Of a stretch of 64,000 nt of DNA, positions 43,918-53,267 are shown in pieces. The notes under the pieces were generated by a model, which saw only the letters and a list, made by a program, of their open reading frames with translations, did no database searches and was not told the origin of the DNA. Location: positions 1-64,000 of the forward strand of contig CAKSUQ010000006.1 in NCBI GenBank assembly GCA_934502625.1. Reading direction: 5' to 3'. The position numbers and the translations under genes were made by a program. Source of the stretch: an uncultured Gemmiger sp. Lineage in GTDB: Bacteria > Bacillota > Clostridia > Oscillospirales > Ruminococcaceae. Within the stretch, counting starts at the first letter, position 1, and every line of letters begins with the position of its first letter.

Positions 43918-44955
43918 TTATTCCTTCGGCGTCTCGATTTCCTCGATCTCAACCTCGTTCAGATCGAGGTCGGTCAGCCGCGCGTTCATCGCGTCGGTTG
44001 CCTTGACGAACTCGGCGTGGGGCGCGTTTGCGGGCAGCGTGTCGGGGGTAAAGCGATCCCCCGCCTCGGCCTGCTTCTTGATGTCCTTCACGGCCAGCGC
44101 GACGGTCAGCTGCTTGCCCTTGGCATTGCGCAAACCAATCACCATCAGCATCGCGGCCACAATGACCGAGCCGATGGCGACGAGCTGGCTGGCGCGCAGC
44201 CCCGTGTTGCCGATGAGCAGCGAGTCGGTGCGCAGCCCCTCGATCCAAGCGCGGCCAAGGCCGTACCAGATGATGTAGCCTAGGAAAATCTGCCCATTGA
44301 AACGCCGTTTTTTGAAGAAGTGTGACAGCACCAGAAAGCCCAGCAGGCACCAGATGCTCTCGTACAGAAACGTCGGGTGTACCGGCGCGGTGGGGTCGAC
44401 CGTCATGCCCGCAGGCAGCGTGACCTGCACAGACTTGAGATATGCCTCCGTGCCCTCGCTGTACATGCCCCAGGGCAGCGTCGTGTTCGTGCCGAAGGCC
44501 TCCTGATTGACAAAGTTGCCCCAGCGGCCAATCCCCTGCCCGATCAAAAAGCCCAGCGAGACCAAATCGAACAGCGGCAGCAGCGGCACCTTGCGCCACT
44601 TGGCGGCCAGAGCGCCAAAGACGAACGCGCCGATGACCGCACCGTAGATCGCGATGCCGCCCTTGCGGATGTCGATCATCTCCCACAGGCTCTGATATTC
44701 AAAAGGTGCCATAGCCACGTAGTAAATGCGGGCGCAGACGATGGACATGACCGTGCCGACGGCCACGACGTCCACCAGTCGGTCGGAGTCGATGCCGTAG
44801 TCGACGGCATTGCGGAAGGCGTAGAGCATCGCCAGCAGCATACCCGCCGCGATGATGACGCCGTACCAGTAGATGTTGAACCCACCGATGGACAGCGCCA
44901 CGCGGTTCACAGTCAGGTCAAGCCCCAAACCGGGAAATTGCACATGATAGATCAT
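43918..44955 (-). CDS. lgt: Prolipoprotein diacylglyceryl transferase
   Basis: A 345-residue membrane enzyme with seven helices and the Lgt signature GIGRWGNFVNQEAFG and HPTFLYES. It attaches diacylglycerol to lipobox Cys residues, and would process the binding lipoproteins in this window. A hydrophilic acidic C-terminal extension (about 285-345, ending EVEIEEIETPKE) is longer than in most Lgt proteins. It starts 15 bp after the M16 gene. Confidence 0.94.
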   Translation of the reverse strand: MIYHVQFPGLGLDLTVNRVALSIGGFNIYWYGVIIAAGMLLAMLYAFRNAVDYGIDSDRLVDVVAVGTVMSIVCARIYYVAMAPFEYQSLWEMIDIRKGGIAIYGAVIGAFVFGALAAKWRKVPLLPLFDLVSLGFLIGQGIGRWGNFVNQEAFGTNTTLPWGMYSEGTEAYLKSVQVTLPAGMTVDPTAPVHPTFLYESIWCLLGFLVLSHFFKKRRFNGQIFLGYIIWYGLGRAWIEGLRTDSLLIGNTGLRASQLVAIGSVIVAAMLMVIGLRNAKGKQLTVALAVKDIKKQAEAGDRFTPDTLPANAPHAEFVKATDAMNARLTDLDLNEVEIEEIETPKE

Positions 44956-44970
44956 TTTTACAGCCCCTCG

Positions 44971-46275
44971 TTACTTTTCCGCCGGATCGATCTGGACGTA
45001 GGCGCGGTTTTCCTCCCGCAGCGCCGTCTTCATCAGGGCGTTGGCGTCCTCGACGGTCAGCTCGGCCAGTGCAGCGATCTCATCGGCCAGTGTGCGCCCC
45101 TTCAGGCAGGCGGCGGCAGCCTCCTCGGCTGCGTCGTCCACGGCCTCCACGTCGCCCAGCAGTTCTCCGTACATCTGGTTTTTCACCAGCATAAAGACCT
45201 CCGGGTCGACGCCGTCGCGGCGCATCCGCTCGATCTCCTCCTGCAGCAGCTCCACGACTTTACGCGGGGTGTCGCTCTCGCCGGTGAAGGCCACAGCGCA
45301 GGCGCCGCGCACCGCGATAAAATCGCCGGAAAACTCCGGGTTGACGAGGGCTTCATCGTACAAGCGGCGATAGAGCTTCGTCAGCCCACCGACGACGAGG
45401 TCGCCCAGCATGTCCAGCAGCAGCTCGCGCTTCAAGTCACCCTTTGCCAGCGGCTCCTCGCGGTAGGCCACGCCGAAGCAGGGCTTCGTGACGGGCATCG
45501 TGAAAAACGCCTCCTTGTGCGGCAGCGGGCCGGTCTGCGCAGGGATGTCCCACTCGACCTCGTGCGGGGCGCGGGTGCGGTAGAGCCCGTTGCGCTTGCA
45601 GGCGTCGACGGCCTGCGCCAGCGTGATCTTGCCCGCGACGCTGAGCACCATGTTGGACGGCGCATAGAATGCCTTCGTGCAGCTGTAAAGCATCTGCGGC
45701 GTCAACTCGGCGATGCTCTCCACCGTGCCCGCGATGTCATCGCGCAGCGGGTGGTCGGCGTACAGGCAGCGGAACAGTGCGTTCAGCAGCCGCCAGTCGG
45801 GGCTGTCGTCATACATCTTGATCTCCTGCCCGATGATGCCCTGCTCTTTCGCGATTGTGGCCTTCGTGAACCACGGCTTGCCGACCATGCCCAGCAGAAT
45901 ATCGAGGTTTTCGTCGATTTTCTGTGTGGCCGAAAACAGGTAACAGGTGCGGTCGTAGCTGGTGAAAGCGTTGGCCGCTGCGCCGGTCTTGGCGTAGAAG
46001 GTGAAGGAGTCGCCCTTCGGCGTCTCGCACATTTTGTGTTCGAGGAAGTGCGCCGTGCCGGCGGGCAGCGTGATCGGCTTGCCGTCCAGCTTGAAGGTGC
46101 GGTGGATCGAGCCGAAGCCCGTGGCGTAGATCGCGTGGACGCTGCTGTAGCCCGGCATCGTGCGGCAGAGCACGGTCAGGCCGCTGGGCAGCACGACGCT
46201 CTCACAGCTTACGGCGGCGGCAGCGCGGCTTTGGGCGGCGGCGAAATTCTCGTGGTCGTTATTCAACATCCTCAC
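44971..46275 (-). CDS. yfmH: M16-family zinc protease (YfmH-like)
   Basis: A 434-residue insulinase-fold peptidase with the inverted zinc motif HFLEH in GTAHFLEHKMCE and a downstream acidic ligand region. In Bacillus YfmH and its partner YfmF are linked to the 5-aminopentanol modification pathway of EF-P; no efp gene is in this window. It overlaps the yfmF-like gene by 17 bp, implying coupled synthesis of a heterodimer. Confidence 0.88.
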   Translation of the reverse strand: MRMLNNDHENFAAAQSRAAAAVSCESVVLPSGLTVLCRTMPGYSSVHAIYATGFGSIHRTFKLDGKPITLPAGTAHFLEHKMCETPKGDSFTFYAKTGAAANAFTSYDRTCYLFSATQKIDENLDILLGMVGKPWFTKATIAKEQGIIGQEIKMYDDSPDWRLLNALFRCLYADHPLRDDIAGTVESIAELTPQMLYSCTKAFYAPSNMVLSVAGKITLAQAVDACKRNGLYRTRAPHEVEWDIPAQTGPLPHKEAFFTMPVTKPCFGVAYREEPLAKGDLKRELLLDMLGDLVVGGLTKLYRRLYDEALVNPEFSGDFIAVRGACAVAFTGESDTPRKVVELLQEEIERMRRDGVDPEVFMLVKNQMYGELLGDVEAVDDAAEEAAAACLKGRTLADEIAALAELTVEDANALMKTALREENRAYVQIDPAEK

Positions 46276-47560
46276 TGCCTCCTTTCCCCTGCGTGCCCGG
46301 CTCGGCGGTCACGGCGTAGCAGACCGAATAGCTGTAGCTGCGCAGCGTCTGGCGCACCTCGTCCAGCGTGACGGCGCTCGTCAGCACCTTGCCGTACTCC
46401 GGCGGGTAAAGTGGCTCGCCGCGGGTGATCTGGCCGTAGTACCAGTTTTCCAGCGCGTCCAGACTGTCGCCCAGCGCGTCCATGCTGGACAAAAGGCCGC
46501 GGCGGCAGTCGTCGACTTCCTCCTGCGTGATGGAGCCGTTTTTCAGCCCCTCCAGTTCGGCAAGGATGGCGGCCTCGGCCTGCTGCTCCTTGCCCGGCTC
46601 GACGCCGGAATCGATCATCATGACGCCGGTGGCGCGCTGTGCAGCGCTGCCGCAGTAGTAGCACAGCGACTGCTTTTCGCGCACGTTGCGGAACAGACGG
46701 CTCGTGGCCGAGCCGCCCAGCACACTCATCGCGACGCGCAGGATGCTGACGCTGGGCGGGTTGGGGTGCTCCTCCCCCGTCGTGAACAGCATGCAGAGCT
46801 TGGCCTGCGTCAGGGCGGGGATTTCCTCTTTAAAGTGGCGCAGCGGCGTCGCAGGCATGGCGATGGGCGCGGCGAAGGGGTGCGGATCGCGGCGGATGCC
46901 GTCGAGCTTTTTCAGCAGCATCTCGGCCACACGCCCCTCGTCGACGCCCTGCACCATCACATCGATGGTGGCCGTCGAAAGAATGCGGTCGTACTCGGCC
47001 TTCAGGCTTTGGGGCGTGACGTTGACAAGCTCGCCGGGGTAGCCGCCCAGCTCGATGCCCGCCGGGGCGTCACCGTAGAATTTGCGGCGCGCCTGCCGCA
47101 CGCAGTAGAGCCGCTTCGAGTTGAACTCGGTCTCCAGACGACGCGCCTGCGTCTCAGTCTCGATGCGAACGGCCTCCGGGTCGAACGCACCGTCGACGAG
47201 GTACGGGTCAAAGATCGTGCCGAAAACGATGTCAGCGTAGGCATCGGTCAGGTTCTCGCCCGCCAGCGCGTAGGCGTCCTTGATGCCGCAGATATCGGCG
47301 GAGAGCACGCGGTCGGTGCCCGCGCTGGCAAGGTCGACGCCGAGGTCGGCGCCGTACAGCTCGGCCAGACGGCGGGACAGGGCGGTCATATCAGGGCAGG
47401 CCGCATAGCCGCGCTCCAGCACCAGCGCCAGCACGGCGGCGTCGGTGGCGGATTCGCGCCGCGCGGGGAAGCGCAAGTGCAGCGTAATGCGGCAGCGGTT
47501 GAATTTAGAAGCGTCCAGTGTCGTGATGCAGACGCCGGGCGCGAGTTGTTTCCGTTCCAA
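46259..47560 (-). CDS. yfmF: Inactive M16-like partner (YfmF-like)
   Basis: A 433-residue M16 fold protein that lacks HxxEH (the matching region reads ALVLERGYAACPD), so it is probably the non-catalytic subunit. The best start is TTG at 47560, because GAAAGGA lies 8-9 bp upstream; the ATG eight codons earlier would place that ribosome site inside the gene. Its promoter at 47596-47624 fits this choice. Confidence 0.85.
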   Translation of the reverse strand: MERKQLAPGVCITTLDASKFNRCRITLHLRFPARRESATDAAVLALVLERGYAACPDMTALSRRLAELYGADLGVDLASAGTDRVLSADICGIKDAYALAGENLTDAYADIVFGTIFDPYLVDGAFDPEAVRIETETQARRLETEFNSKRLYCVRQARRKFYGDAPAGIELGGYPGELVNVTPQSLKAEYDRILSTATIDVMVQGVDEGRVAEMLLKKLDGIRRDPHPFAAPIAMPATPLRHFKEEIPALTQAKLCMLFTTGEEHPNPPSVSILRVAMSVLGGSATSRLFRNVREKQSLCYYCGSAAQRATGVMMIDSGVEPGKEQQAEAAILAELEGLKNGSITQEEVDDCRRGLLSSMDALGDSLDALENWYYGQITRGEPLYPPEYGKVLTSAVTLDEVRQTLRSYSYSVCYAVTAEPGTQGKGGSEDVE

Positions 47561-47595
47561 ATCGTTATTCCTTTCAAACATCAATAGATATTGAT

Positions 47596-47624
47596 ATTAT
47601 ACCGCTTTAGCGACACAAAGTAAA
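47596..47624 (-). promoter_or_regulatory. Promoter of the yfmF-yfmH-lgt unit
   Basis: On the minus strand TTTACT (47619-47624) and TATAAT (47596-47601), 17-bp spacer; divergent from guaD. Confidence 0.65.
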
Positions 47625-47632
47625 CAAAAACC

Positions 47633-47662
47633 TTGCAAGATATACTATATATTGTTTATAAT
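47633..47662 (+). promoter_or_regulatory. Promoter of guaD
   Basis: TTGCAA (47633-47638), 18-bp spacer, TATAAT (47657-47662). The leader is only about 26 nt. Confidence 0.65.
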
Positions 47663-47694
47663 AGATGTGAATAACCTACAGGAGAGATTTTCGT

Positions 47695-48975
47695 ATGAAC
47701 ACTTTTGCAATAAAAGGCACCTTCCTTGACACCCCCACCCCCGACGCGCTGCGCACGCGGGAGGGGTATCTGCTGTGTGAAAACGGCCTGTGCGCCGGTT
47801 TTTCCGCTGCCGCCCCTGCCGGGGTGGAAATCCTCGACTACACGGGCAAGATCATCACACCGGGGCTCGTCGACCTGCATCTGCACGCGCCGCAGTACAG
47901 CTATTGCGGCACGGCCATGGACTTGGAGCTGCTGGATTGGCTGCAGCAGTACACCTACCCCGAAGAGTCCCACTACGCCGACCCTGCCTACGCAAAGCTG
48001 GGCTACCGCTACTTTGTGCACGATTTGAAAAACAGCGCCACGACCCGCGCCTGCATCTTTGCGACGCTGCACACCGACGCCACGCTGGAACTGATGCACC
48101 AGCTGCGGGACGCCGGGCTTTCGGCCTTTGTCGGCAAGCTGGGCATGGATCGCAACAGTCCCGACAGCTACCGTGAACCCTCCGCCGCCGCAGGTCTGGC
48201 CGAAACGCGCCGCTGGCTCGACGCCTGCAAAGCCGCGAACACCCTGCACAACGGCGCGGTGCGCCCGATGCTGACGCCGCGCTTTACCCCCAGCACCAGC
48301 GACGAATATATGCGCGGTCTGGGTGAGCTGGCCGCAGAATATAACGTACCTGCGCAAAGTCATCTATCCGAGAATCCCGGCGAGATCGCTTGGGTGGCCG
48401 AGCTTTGCCCCGGCACAAAGTTCTACGGCGAGAGCTACAGCCGGTTTGGCCTCTTCGGCGGGGAGGTGCCCACCGTCATGGCGCACTGCATCTACAGTCC
48501 TGACGACGAAGCCGCACTGATGAAACAAAACCGCGTCATGATCGCCCACTGCCCCACCAGCAACGAGAACGTCATTGCAGGCATCTGCCCCGCCGCCCAC
48601 TACCTGCGCGGCGGCTGGCGCATCGGCATCGGCAGCGACGTGGCAGGCGGCCACACGCTTGACCTGTTCACCGTCATGGCGACGGCCGTGCAGGTCAGCA
48701 AGCTGCGCTGGCGGTACATCGACCAGAGCGAGCGCCCGCTGACGATGGTGGAAGCGCTCTACATGGCAACGGTCGGCGGCGGCGACTTCTGGGCAGACTT
48801 CGGCGAAAAGGTCGGCTTGTTCGAGGAAGGCTACGCCTTTGACGCGCTGGTGCTGGACGATGACCCGCTTAAAAATATGCGGGAGTTTACGGCAGCTGAG
48901 CGGCTGGAGCGGTATGCGTATCTCGGCAAGGGCAAGCTGACGGCGAAGTTTGCGGCGGGACGCAAGATTCTTTAA
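47695..48975 (+). CDS. guaD: Guanine deaminase
   Basis: A 426-residue amidohydrolase with the guanine deaminase signature TPGLVDLHLHAPQY, the downstream SHLSEN and MAHCIY metal/acid motifs, AHCPTSN and IGSDVAGG. It converts guanine to xanthine in purine salvage. GGAGAG precedes the ATG. It is a single-gene unit followed by a repeat. Confidence 0.92.
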   Translation: MNTFAIKGTFLDTPTPDALRTREGYLLCENGLCAGFSAAAPAGVEILDYTGKIITPGLVDLHLHAPQYSYCGTAMDLELLDWLQQYTYPEESHYADPAYAKLGYRYFVHDLKNSATTRACIFATLHTDATLELMHQLRDAGLSAFVGKLGMDRNSPDSYREPSAAAGLAETRRWLDACKAANTLHNGAVRPMLTPRFTPSTSDEYMRGLGELAAEYNVPAQSHLSENPGEIAWVAELCPGTKFYGESYSRFGLFGGEVPTVMAHCIYSPDDEAALMKQNRVMIAHCPTSNENVIAGICPAAHYLRGGWRIGIGSDVAGGHTLDLFTVMATAVQVSKLRWRYIDQSERPLTMVEALYMATVGGGDFWADFGEKVGLFEEGYAFDALVLDDDPLKNMREFTAAERLERYAYLGKGKLTAKFAAGRKIL

Positions 48976-48976
48976 A

Positions 48977-49120
48977 GCCTTCCCCTGCGGGGGAAGGTGG
49001 CGCGCAGCGCCGGATGAGGGGCGGTGTTACCGCAACCACCCATGAGCGGGTAATAACAGGAAGTTCGCCCCTCATCAGTCACCTTCGGTGACAGCTTCCC
49101 CTTCAGGGGAAGCCTTTTTA
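48977..49120. repeat. Intergenic repeat (GGATGAGGGGCGG family)
   Basis: CCTTCCCCTGCGGGGGAAGG, GGATGAGGGGCGG, then CGCCCCTCATC, CACCTTCGGTGACAGC and CTTCCCCTTCAGGGGAAG. This is the cleanest copy of the family seen at 35866 and 40240. Confidence 0.8.
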
Positions 49121-49130
49121 TAAACCACAA

Positions 49131-49164
49131 CGTCCCCCGTGCGCACCATCGCGCACGGGGGACG
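49131..49164. terminator. Hairpin at the end of the threonine operon
   Basis: CGTCCCCCGTGCGC pairs perfectly with its complement around ACCATC. The T-run on either side is weak, so efficiency is uncertain. Confidence 0.6.
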
Positions 49165-49196
49165 ACCCTTTTCCCTCTATTTAAAAGCTAAACGTC

Positions 49197-50402
49197 TCAG
49201 TTGATGAACGCATCATGGATAGCGGCAACGGCCTTGTCGGCGTCGGCCTCGTCGATGATGACGCTGATCTTGATCTCGCTGGTGGAGATCATCTTGATGT
49301 TGATGTTCTGGTTGAACAGTGCCTCGAACATCGTGGACGCCACACCGGAATGGCTCTGCATGCCCGCGCCGACGATGGAGACCTTTGCGCAGGTCTTGTC
49401 GACGGTGATGTCACCGCCGCCGATGCGGGTGGTGGCGTTCTTCAGTGCGGAGACAGCGCCCTCGGCGTCGCCCAGCGGCACGGTAAAGCTCATGTCCTTC
49501 TTGCCGTCGCGGCCGGTGGTCTGCAGAATGATGTCAACGTTGATGTTCTTCTGCGCCAGCAGGCTGAAAATTTTGAACGACATACCGGGCACATCCGGCA
49601 CGTCCTTAACGGTCAAAACGGCGACGTCGGTGTCCTTCGCAACACCCTTGATGAGCATACCTTCCACTTTGGTCTCCTCCTTAACGACGGTGCCGGGCAC
49701 CGGATTGATGCTGGAAATGACCTCCAGCTCGACATTGTACTTTTTCGCCAGCTCGACGCTGCGGTTGTTCAGCACCTGCGCGCCCAGAGATGCCAGCTCC
49801 AGCATCTCGTCGAACGTGATCTCCTTCAGCTTGGTAGCCTTGGGGATCTTGCGCGGGTCGGCGGTGTAGACGCCCTCGACGTCGGTGAAAATCTGGCAGC
49901 GGTCGGCGTGCAGCGCGGCAGCCAGCGCCACGGCGGAGGTATCACTGCCGCCGCGGCCTAAGGTCGTGATGTCGTCCGAGCGGTTCAGCCCTTGGAAGCC
50001 CGCCACGACGACGACACGGTTGCGCGCCAGCTCGCTCTCGACGCGCTCGGTGTCCAGACGCTTGATGCGCGCCTTGGAGTAGGCGCGGTCGGTGTTGAAG
50101 CCCGCCTGCCAGCCCGTCAGGCTGATGGCGGAGACGCCCAGCTCCTGCAAAGCCATCGTCAGCAGGGAAATCGAAATCTCCTCGCCTGCGGCCAGCAGCA
50201 TATCCATCTCGCGGTGGGACGGGTCGGAGGTGATCTCCGCCGCCTTGGCGATCAGGTCGTCGGTGGTGTCGCCCTGCGCCGAGACGACCACGACAACGTC
50301 GTTGCCGGCGTTGCGGGTGTTCATGACGATGCGCGCCACGTTGAAGATGCGGTCACGGTCTTTGACCGAGGAGCCGCCGAATTTTTGTACGATCAAGCCC
50401 AT
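49197..50402 (-). CDS. lysC: Aspartate kinase
   Basis: A 401-residue aspartokinase with the opening VQKFGGSSVKD, TLGRGGSDTSAVALA and two C-terminal ACT domains for feedback control by lysine/threonine. It phosphorylates aspartate, the first step to threonine, methionine and lysine. Last gene of ACT-hom-thrB-lysC. An internal alternative start for a beta subunit was not assessed. Confidence 0.95.
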   Translation of the reverse strand: MGLIVQKFGGSSVKDRDRIFNVARIVMNTRNAGNDVVVVVSAQGDTTDDLIAKAAEITSDPSHREMDMLLAAGEEISISLLTMALQELGVSAISLTGWQAGFNTDRAYSKARIKRLDTERVESELARNRVVVVAGFQGLNRSDDITTLGRGGSDTSAVALAAALHADRCQIFTDVEGVYTADPRKIPKATKLKEITFDEMLELASLGAQVLNNRSVELAKKYNVELEVISSINPVPGTVVKEETKVEGMLIKGVAKDTDVAVLTVKDVPDVPGMSFKIFSLLAQKNINVDIILQTTGRDGKKDMSFTVPLGDAEGAVSALKNATTRIGGGDITVDKTCAKVSIVGAGMQSHSGVASTMFEALFNQNINIKMISTSEIKISVIIDEADADKAVAAIHDAFIN

Positions 50403-50427
50403 TGGTTTCCTCTCCCCTGTTCCTGTA

Positions 50428-51318
50428 TCAGCTTACCACTGCGCCGACGTTGTCGGCCAGCAGGCGATGCACGGTGAAATGCTGCAGCGTCCCATCCGCT
50501 GCCAGCGCCGCCTCGGCTCGGGTGAAAAACTCGGTGTCGTCCTTGTGCACGACCGCCATGATGGTCGGTCCCGCGCCGGAGATGTAGACGGCCAGCGCGC
50601 CCAGATCCTGCGCCAGTTCAAAAACGTCGTCACCGCCCTCGATCAGCGGTAGGCGGTACTTCTGGTGCAGCACGTCTTTGGTGGCGACGCCCAGCAGCGC
50701 GTAGTTGCCCTCGCAGAAGGCCGCCGTTGCCAGCGCCGCGCGGGACAGGTTGTAGACAGCGTCCTTGTGGCTGACCATGGCGGGCAGCGCCGCACGTGCC
50801 TTGCTGGTCAGCAGGCGGAAGTCCGGCACAAAGGCCGCAAACGCCAGTTCGGGGTCGATGTCCTTCTTGACGCTGTAGACCTGCCCTTCGTCGATGACGC
50901 TTGTCACAAAGCCGCCCAGCATGGCCGGGGCGACATTGTCGGGATGCCCTTCGATGGCGGTCGCCAGCGTCAGCATCTGGCGCTCGGTCAGCTTATCGCC
51001 CAGCAGGGCGTTCGCGCCCATGATGCCCGCCACGATGCAGGCCGAGCTGGAGCCCAAGCCGCGCGCCATGGGAATATCGTTGCGCTGGGTGATGCGCAGC
51101 CCCTTCAGGGGGATGCCCAGCTGGTCGTAGACGACCCGCGCCGAGCGGTAGACCAAGTTATTGCTGCCCGCCGGGACGTGGGTGCCGTCGACGGACGAAA
51201 TCTGGATGCGGTCGGATTCCTCGAACGTGAACACGTTGTGCATCGAGACGGCCAAGCCCAGCGAGTCAAATCCGGCACCGACGTTGGCGCTGGTGGCCGG
51301 GACGGTCACGGTTACCAT
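50428..51318 (-). CDS. thrB: Homoserine kinase
   Basis: A 296-residue GHMP kinase (VTVPATSANVGAGFDSLGLA; PMARGLGSSSACIVAG; ISGAGPTIMAV). It makes O-phosphohomoserine for threonine synthase, which is not in this window. It starts 16 bp after hom. Confidence 0.95.
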   Translation of the reverse strand: MVTVTVPATSANVGAGFDSLGLAVSMHNVFTFEESDRIQISSVDGTHVPAGSNNLVYRSARVVYDQLGIPLKGLRITQRNDIPMARGLGSSSACIVAGIMGANALLGDKLTERQMLTLATAIEGHPDNVAPAMLGGFVTSVIDEGQVYSVKKDIDPELAFAAFVPDFRLLTSKARAALPAMVSHKDAVYNLSRAALATAAFCEGNYALLGVATKDVLHQKYRLPLIEGGDDVFELAQDLGALAVYISGAGPTIMAVVHKDDTEFFTRAEAALAADGTLQHFTVHRLLADNVGAVVS

Positions 51319-51334
51319 ATTGCCCTGCCCCCTC

Positions 51335-52564
51335 TTAGTCTTCGAGTTTCTTCATCGCCAGCGCGACCTTGCCGCCCAGCACTTCGATCTTCTGGGTGAT
51401 GGCGGCCACATCGGCGGCGGTGGCGGCGTCGATCAGGTAGGCGGCCTGACCGACCTCCTCAAACACAACATGTCCCGCACCGGCGACGCTGGGCAGCAGC
51501 GCAGCGGCCACGCCGGTCACGCGGAGATACCACGGGTAGCTGTTCTTGTCCTCCAGCTGGCCTTCCGGCTTTTCGGCGGGCTTCCAGAACAGCGAATCGT
51601 GGACGTTGACGCCCTCTTTCAGCGCGTCGATGACGTCGGCCACGACGGCGCTGGCGGTGGGCAGCTTGCCCGCGCCCTTGCCGTAGAAGACGACATCGCC
51701 GAGCATATCGCCCTTCATCAGCACGGCGTTGAAGACGTCGTCGACGCCCGCCAGCTGGTTGGAGTTGGTGACGAGCATTGGCTCGACACCGGCGGCCATC
51801 TGGCCGTTCTCGCCCTCGTCGTACCAAGCGATAAGCTTGATGGCGCTGTCGAGCTTTTCGGCGGCCTTGACGTCAGCGACCGTAATGTCGCGGATACCGC
51901 GCGCCGGGATGTTATCGGGGTAAACGTGGTGCCCGCAGGCGAGGCTGGCGAGAATCGCGATCTTGCGGCAGGCGTCGCGGCCGTCCACATCATCGCCGGG
52001 ATCTTTCGTCTCGGCGTAGCCGAGCTGCTGGGCAATTTTCAGGGCTTCGTCGAAGCCCATATTCTCGCGCTTCATCTTCGTCAGCATAAAGTTCGTTGTG
52101 CCGTTGACGATGCCGCGGATCTGGCTGATATGGTTGGCGGCAAGGCACTGGTGCATGGGGGTGATGATCGGCGTGCCGCCGCCGACGCTGGCCTCAAACA
52201 GGAAGGCCGCGTTGTGCGCCTTGGCAAGGGCGAGCAGCTCTGCACCGTAGGTGGCGACCATCTCCTTGTTGGAGGTGCAGACGCTGCGGCCGCTTTCAAG
52301 GCACTGCCGCACATACGGGTAGGCGAACTTGGTGCCTCCGATGGTCTCGACCACGACCTTGATCTCCGGGTCGTTCAGGATCGTATCGATGGATTTGGTG
52401 AAAAGTGCGGCGTCCGGGGAATCGGAAAAATCCCGGACATCCAGAATATATTTGACCTCGACAGGCTCGCCGACGCGGCGCGCGATGGACGCCGCGTTGC
52501 GGCGGCAGACCTCCAGCACGCCGGAACCGACCGTGCCAAAGCCCATGATTGCAATTTTAGCCAT
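51335..52564 (-). CDS. hom: Homoserine dehydrogenase
   Basis: A 409-residue enzyme: NAD(P) site IAIMGFGTVGSGV, catalytic core GIVNGTTNFMLTKM, DPGDDVDGRDACRKIAILA, and a C-terminal ACT domain (VTGVAAALLPSVAGAGHVV onwards). It reduces aspartate semialdehyde. The start at 52564 has AGGGGGAA upstream. Confidence 0.95.
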   Translation of the reverse strand: MAKIAIMGFGTVGSGVLEVCRRNAASIARRVGEPVEVKYILDVRDFSDSPDAALFTKSIDTILNDPEIKVVVETIGGTKFAYPYVRQCLESGRSVCTSNKEMVATYGAELLALAKAHNAAFLFEASVGGGTPIITPMHQCLAANHISQIRGIVNGTTNFMLTKMKRENMGFDEALKIAQQLGYAETKDPGDDVDGRDACRKIAILASLACGHHVYPDNIPARGIRDITVADVKAAEKLDSAIKLIAWYDEGENGQMAAGVEPMLVTNSNQLAGVDDVFNAVLMKGDMLGDVVFYGKGAGKLPTASAVVADVIDALKEGVNVHDSLFWKPAEKPEGQLEDKNSYPWYLRVTGVAAALLPSVAGAGHVVFEEVGQAAYLIDAATAADVAAITQKIEVLGGKVALAMKKLED

Positions 52565-52600
52565 TCTATTTCCCCCTATTCTTACACGCACGTCACCACG

Positions 52601-53029
52601 TCACGCCCCGCGGTGGATCTCCACCACGCACGGCTGGTGGGACAGGCGGGTCAGCATCTCGTCCACCGGCATCTGCATCGTGCCGGTGCGGACGGTGACC
52701 TCGACCTGTGCCGCGCCGTTCTCCGGGCGGGACTGGGTGATCGTCACAATGGATGCGCCCGCCGCCGAAATGCCGGACAGCAGGCTTTGCAGTGCGCCGG
52801 TCTTATCCAGCAGCGTCGCGACGACCGTGATGGACTCGCGCCCGGTCTCGGCGTCGAACACCGTATCCTTATATTTATAGAACGCGCTGCGCGAAATGCC
52901 CGCCTGCTTTGCGGCGGCGGAGATATTGCTCACCGCGCCGGACGCCAGCAGCTCCTTGGCCTGCAGCACCTTGACAAAGACTTCCGGCAGAACATCCGCA
53001 TCTACCAGCAGAAAACGCCTCTCGGCCAT
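52601..53029 (-). CDS. ACT-domain regulator (PheB/ThrR-like)
   Basis: A 142-residue protein with a short N-terminal helical, possibly HTH-like part (ISAAAKQAGISRSAFYKYKDTVF) and a C-terminal ACT domain (about 70-142; ITVVATLLDKTGALQSLLSGI). In Bacillus related small ACT proteins regulate threonine genes. As first gene of the hom-thrB-lysC operon it probably senses an amino acid and controls the operon. The start at 53029 has GGGAGGG 8 bp upstream. Confidence 0.85.
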   Translation of the reverse strand: MAERRFLLVDADVLPEVFVKVLQAKELLASGAVSNISAAAKQAGISRSAFYKYKDTVFDAETGRESITVVATLLDKTGALQSLLSGISAAGASIVTITQSRPENGAAQVEVTVRTGTMQMPVDEMLTRLSHQPCVVEIHRGA

Positions 53030-53070
53030 TTGTGTTTCCCTCCCGTGTACAACTGTTCTCGATGTGTCCC

Positions 53071-53099
53071 ATGATACCACGCCAAAGGGGCGGTTGCAA
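53071..53099 (-). promoter_or_regulatory. Promoter of the threonine operon
   Basis: TTGCAA (53094-53099) and TATCAT (53071-53076 on the minus strand), 17-bp spacer, with GCGTGG before the -10. Confidence 0.65.
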
Positions 53100-53201
53100 G
53101 ACTTTTTCAGCCGTTTTTGTGCATTTTGTCAAATTGCACAGCCAACCCGCCGGAAAAGTCAATATCTTTTGTCAGTGTACAGGTGTAGTTGATATAAAAA
53201 C

Positions 53202-53236
53202 AACGCACCCCGACCGGGATACGGTCGGGGTGCGTT
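53202..53236 (-). terminator. Terminator of the class A PBP gene
   Basis: AACGCACCCCGACC pairs with GGTCGGGGTGCGTT; read on the minus strand it is followed by GTTTTTATA. Confidence 0.85.
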
Positions 53237-53267
53237 TTCTATAAAGGCTTTTCCTTTGGGGGAAGGC

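Noticed and set aside
47663-47694. Purine riboswitch upstream of guanine deaminase
   Set aside because: The leader between the predicted transcription start and the ribosome site is only about 20 nt, too short for the aptamer.
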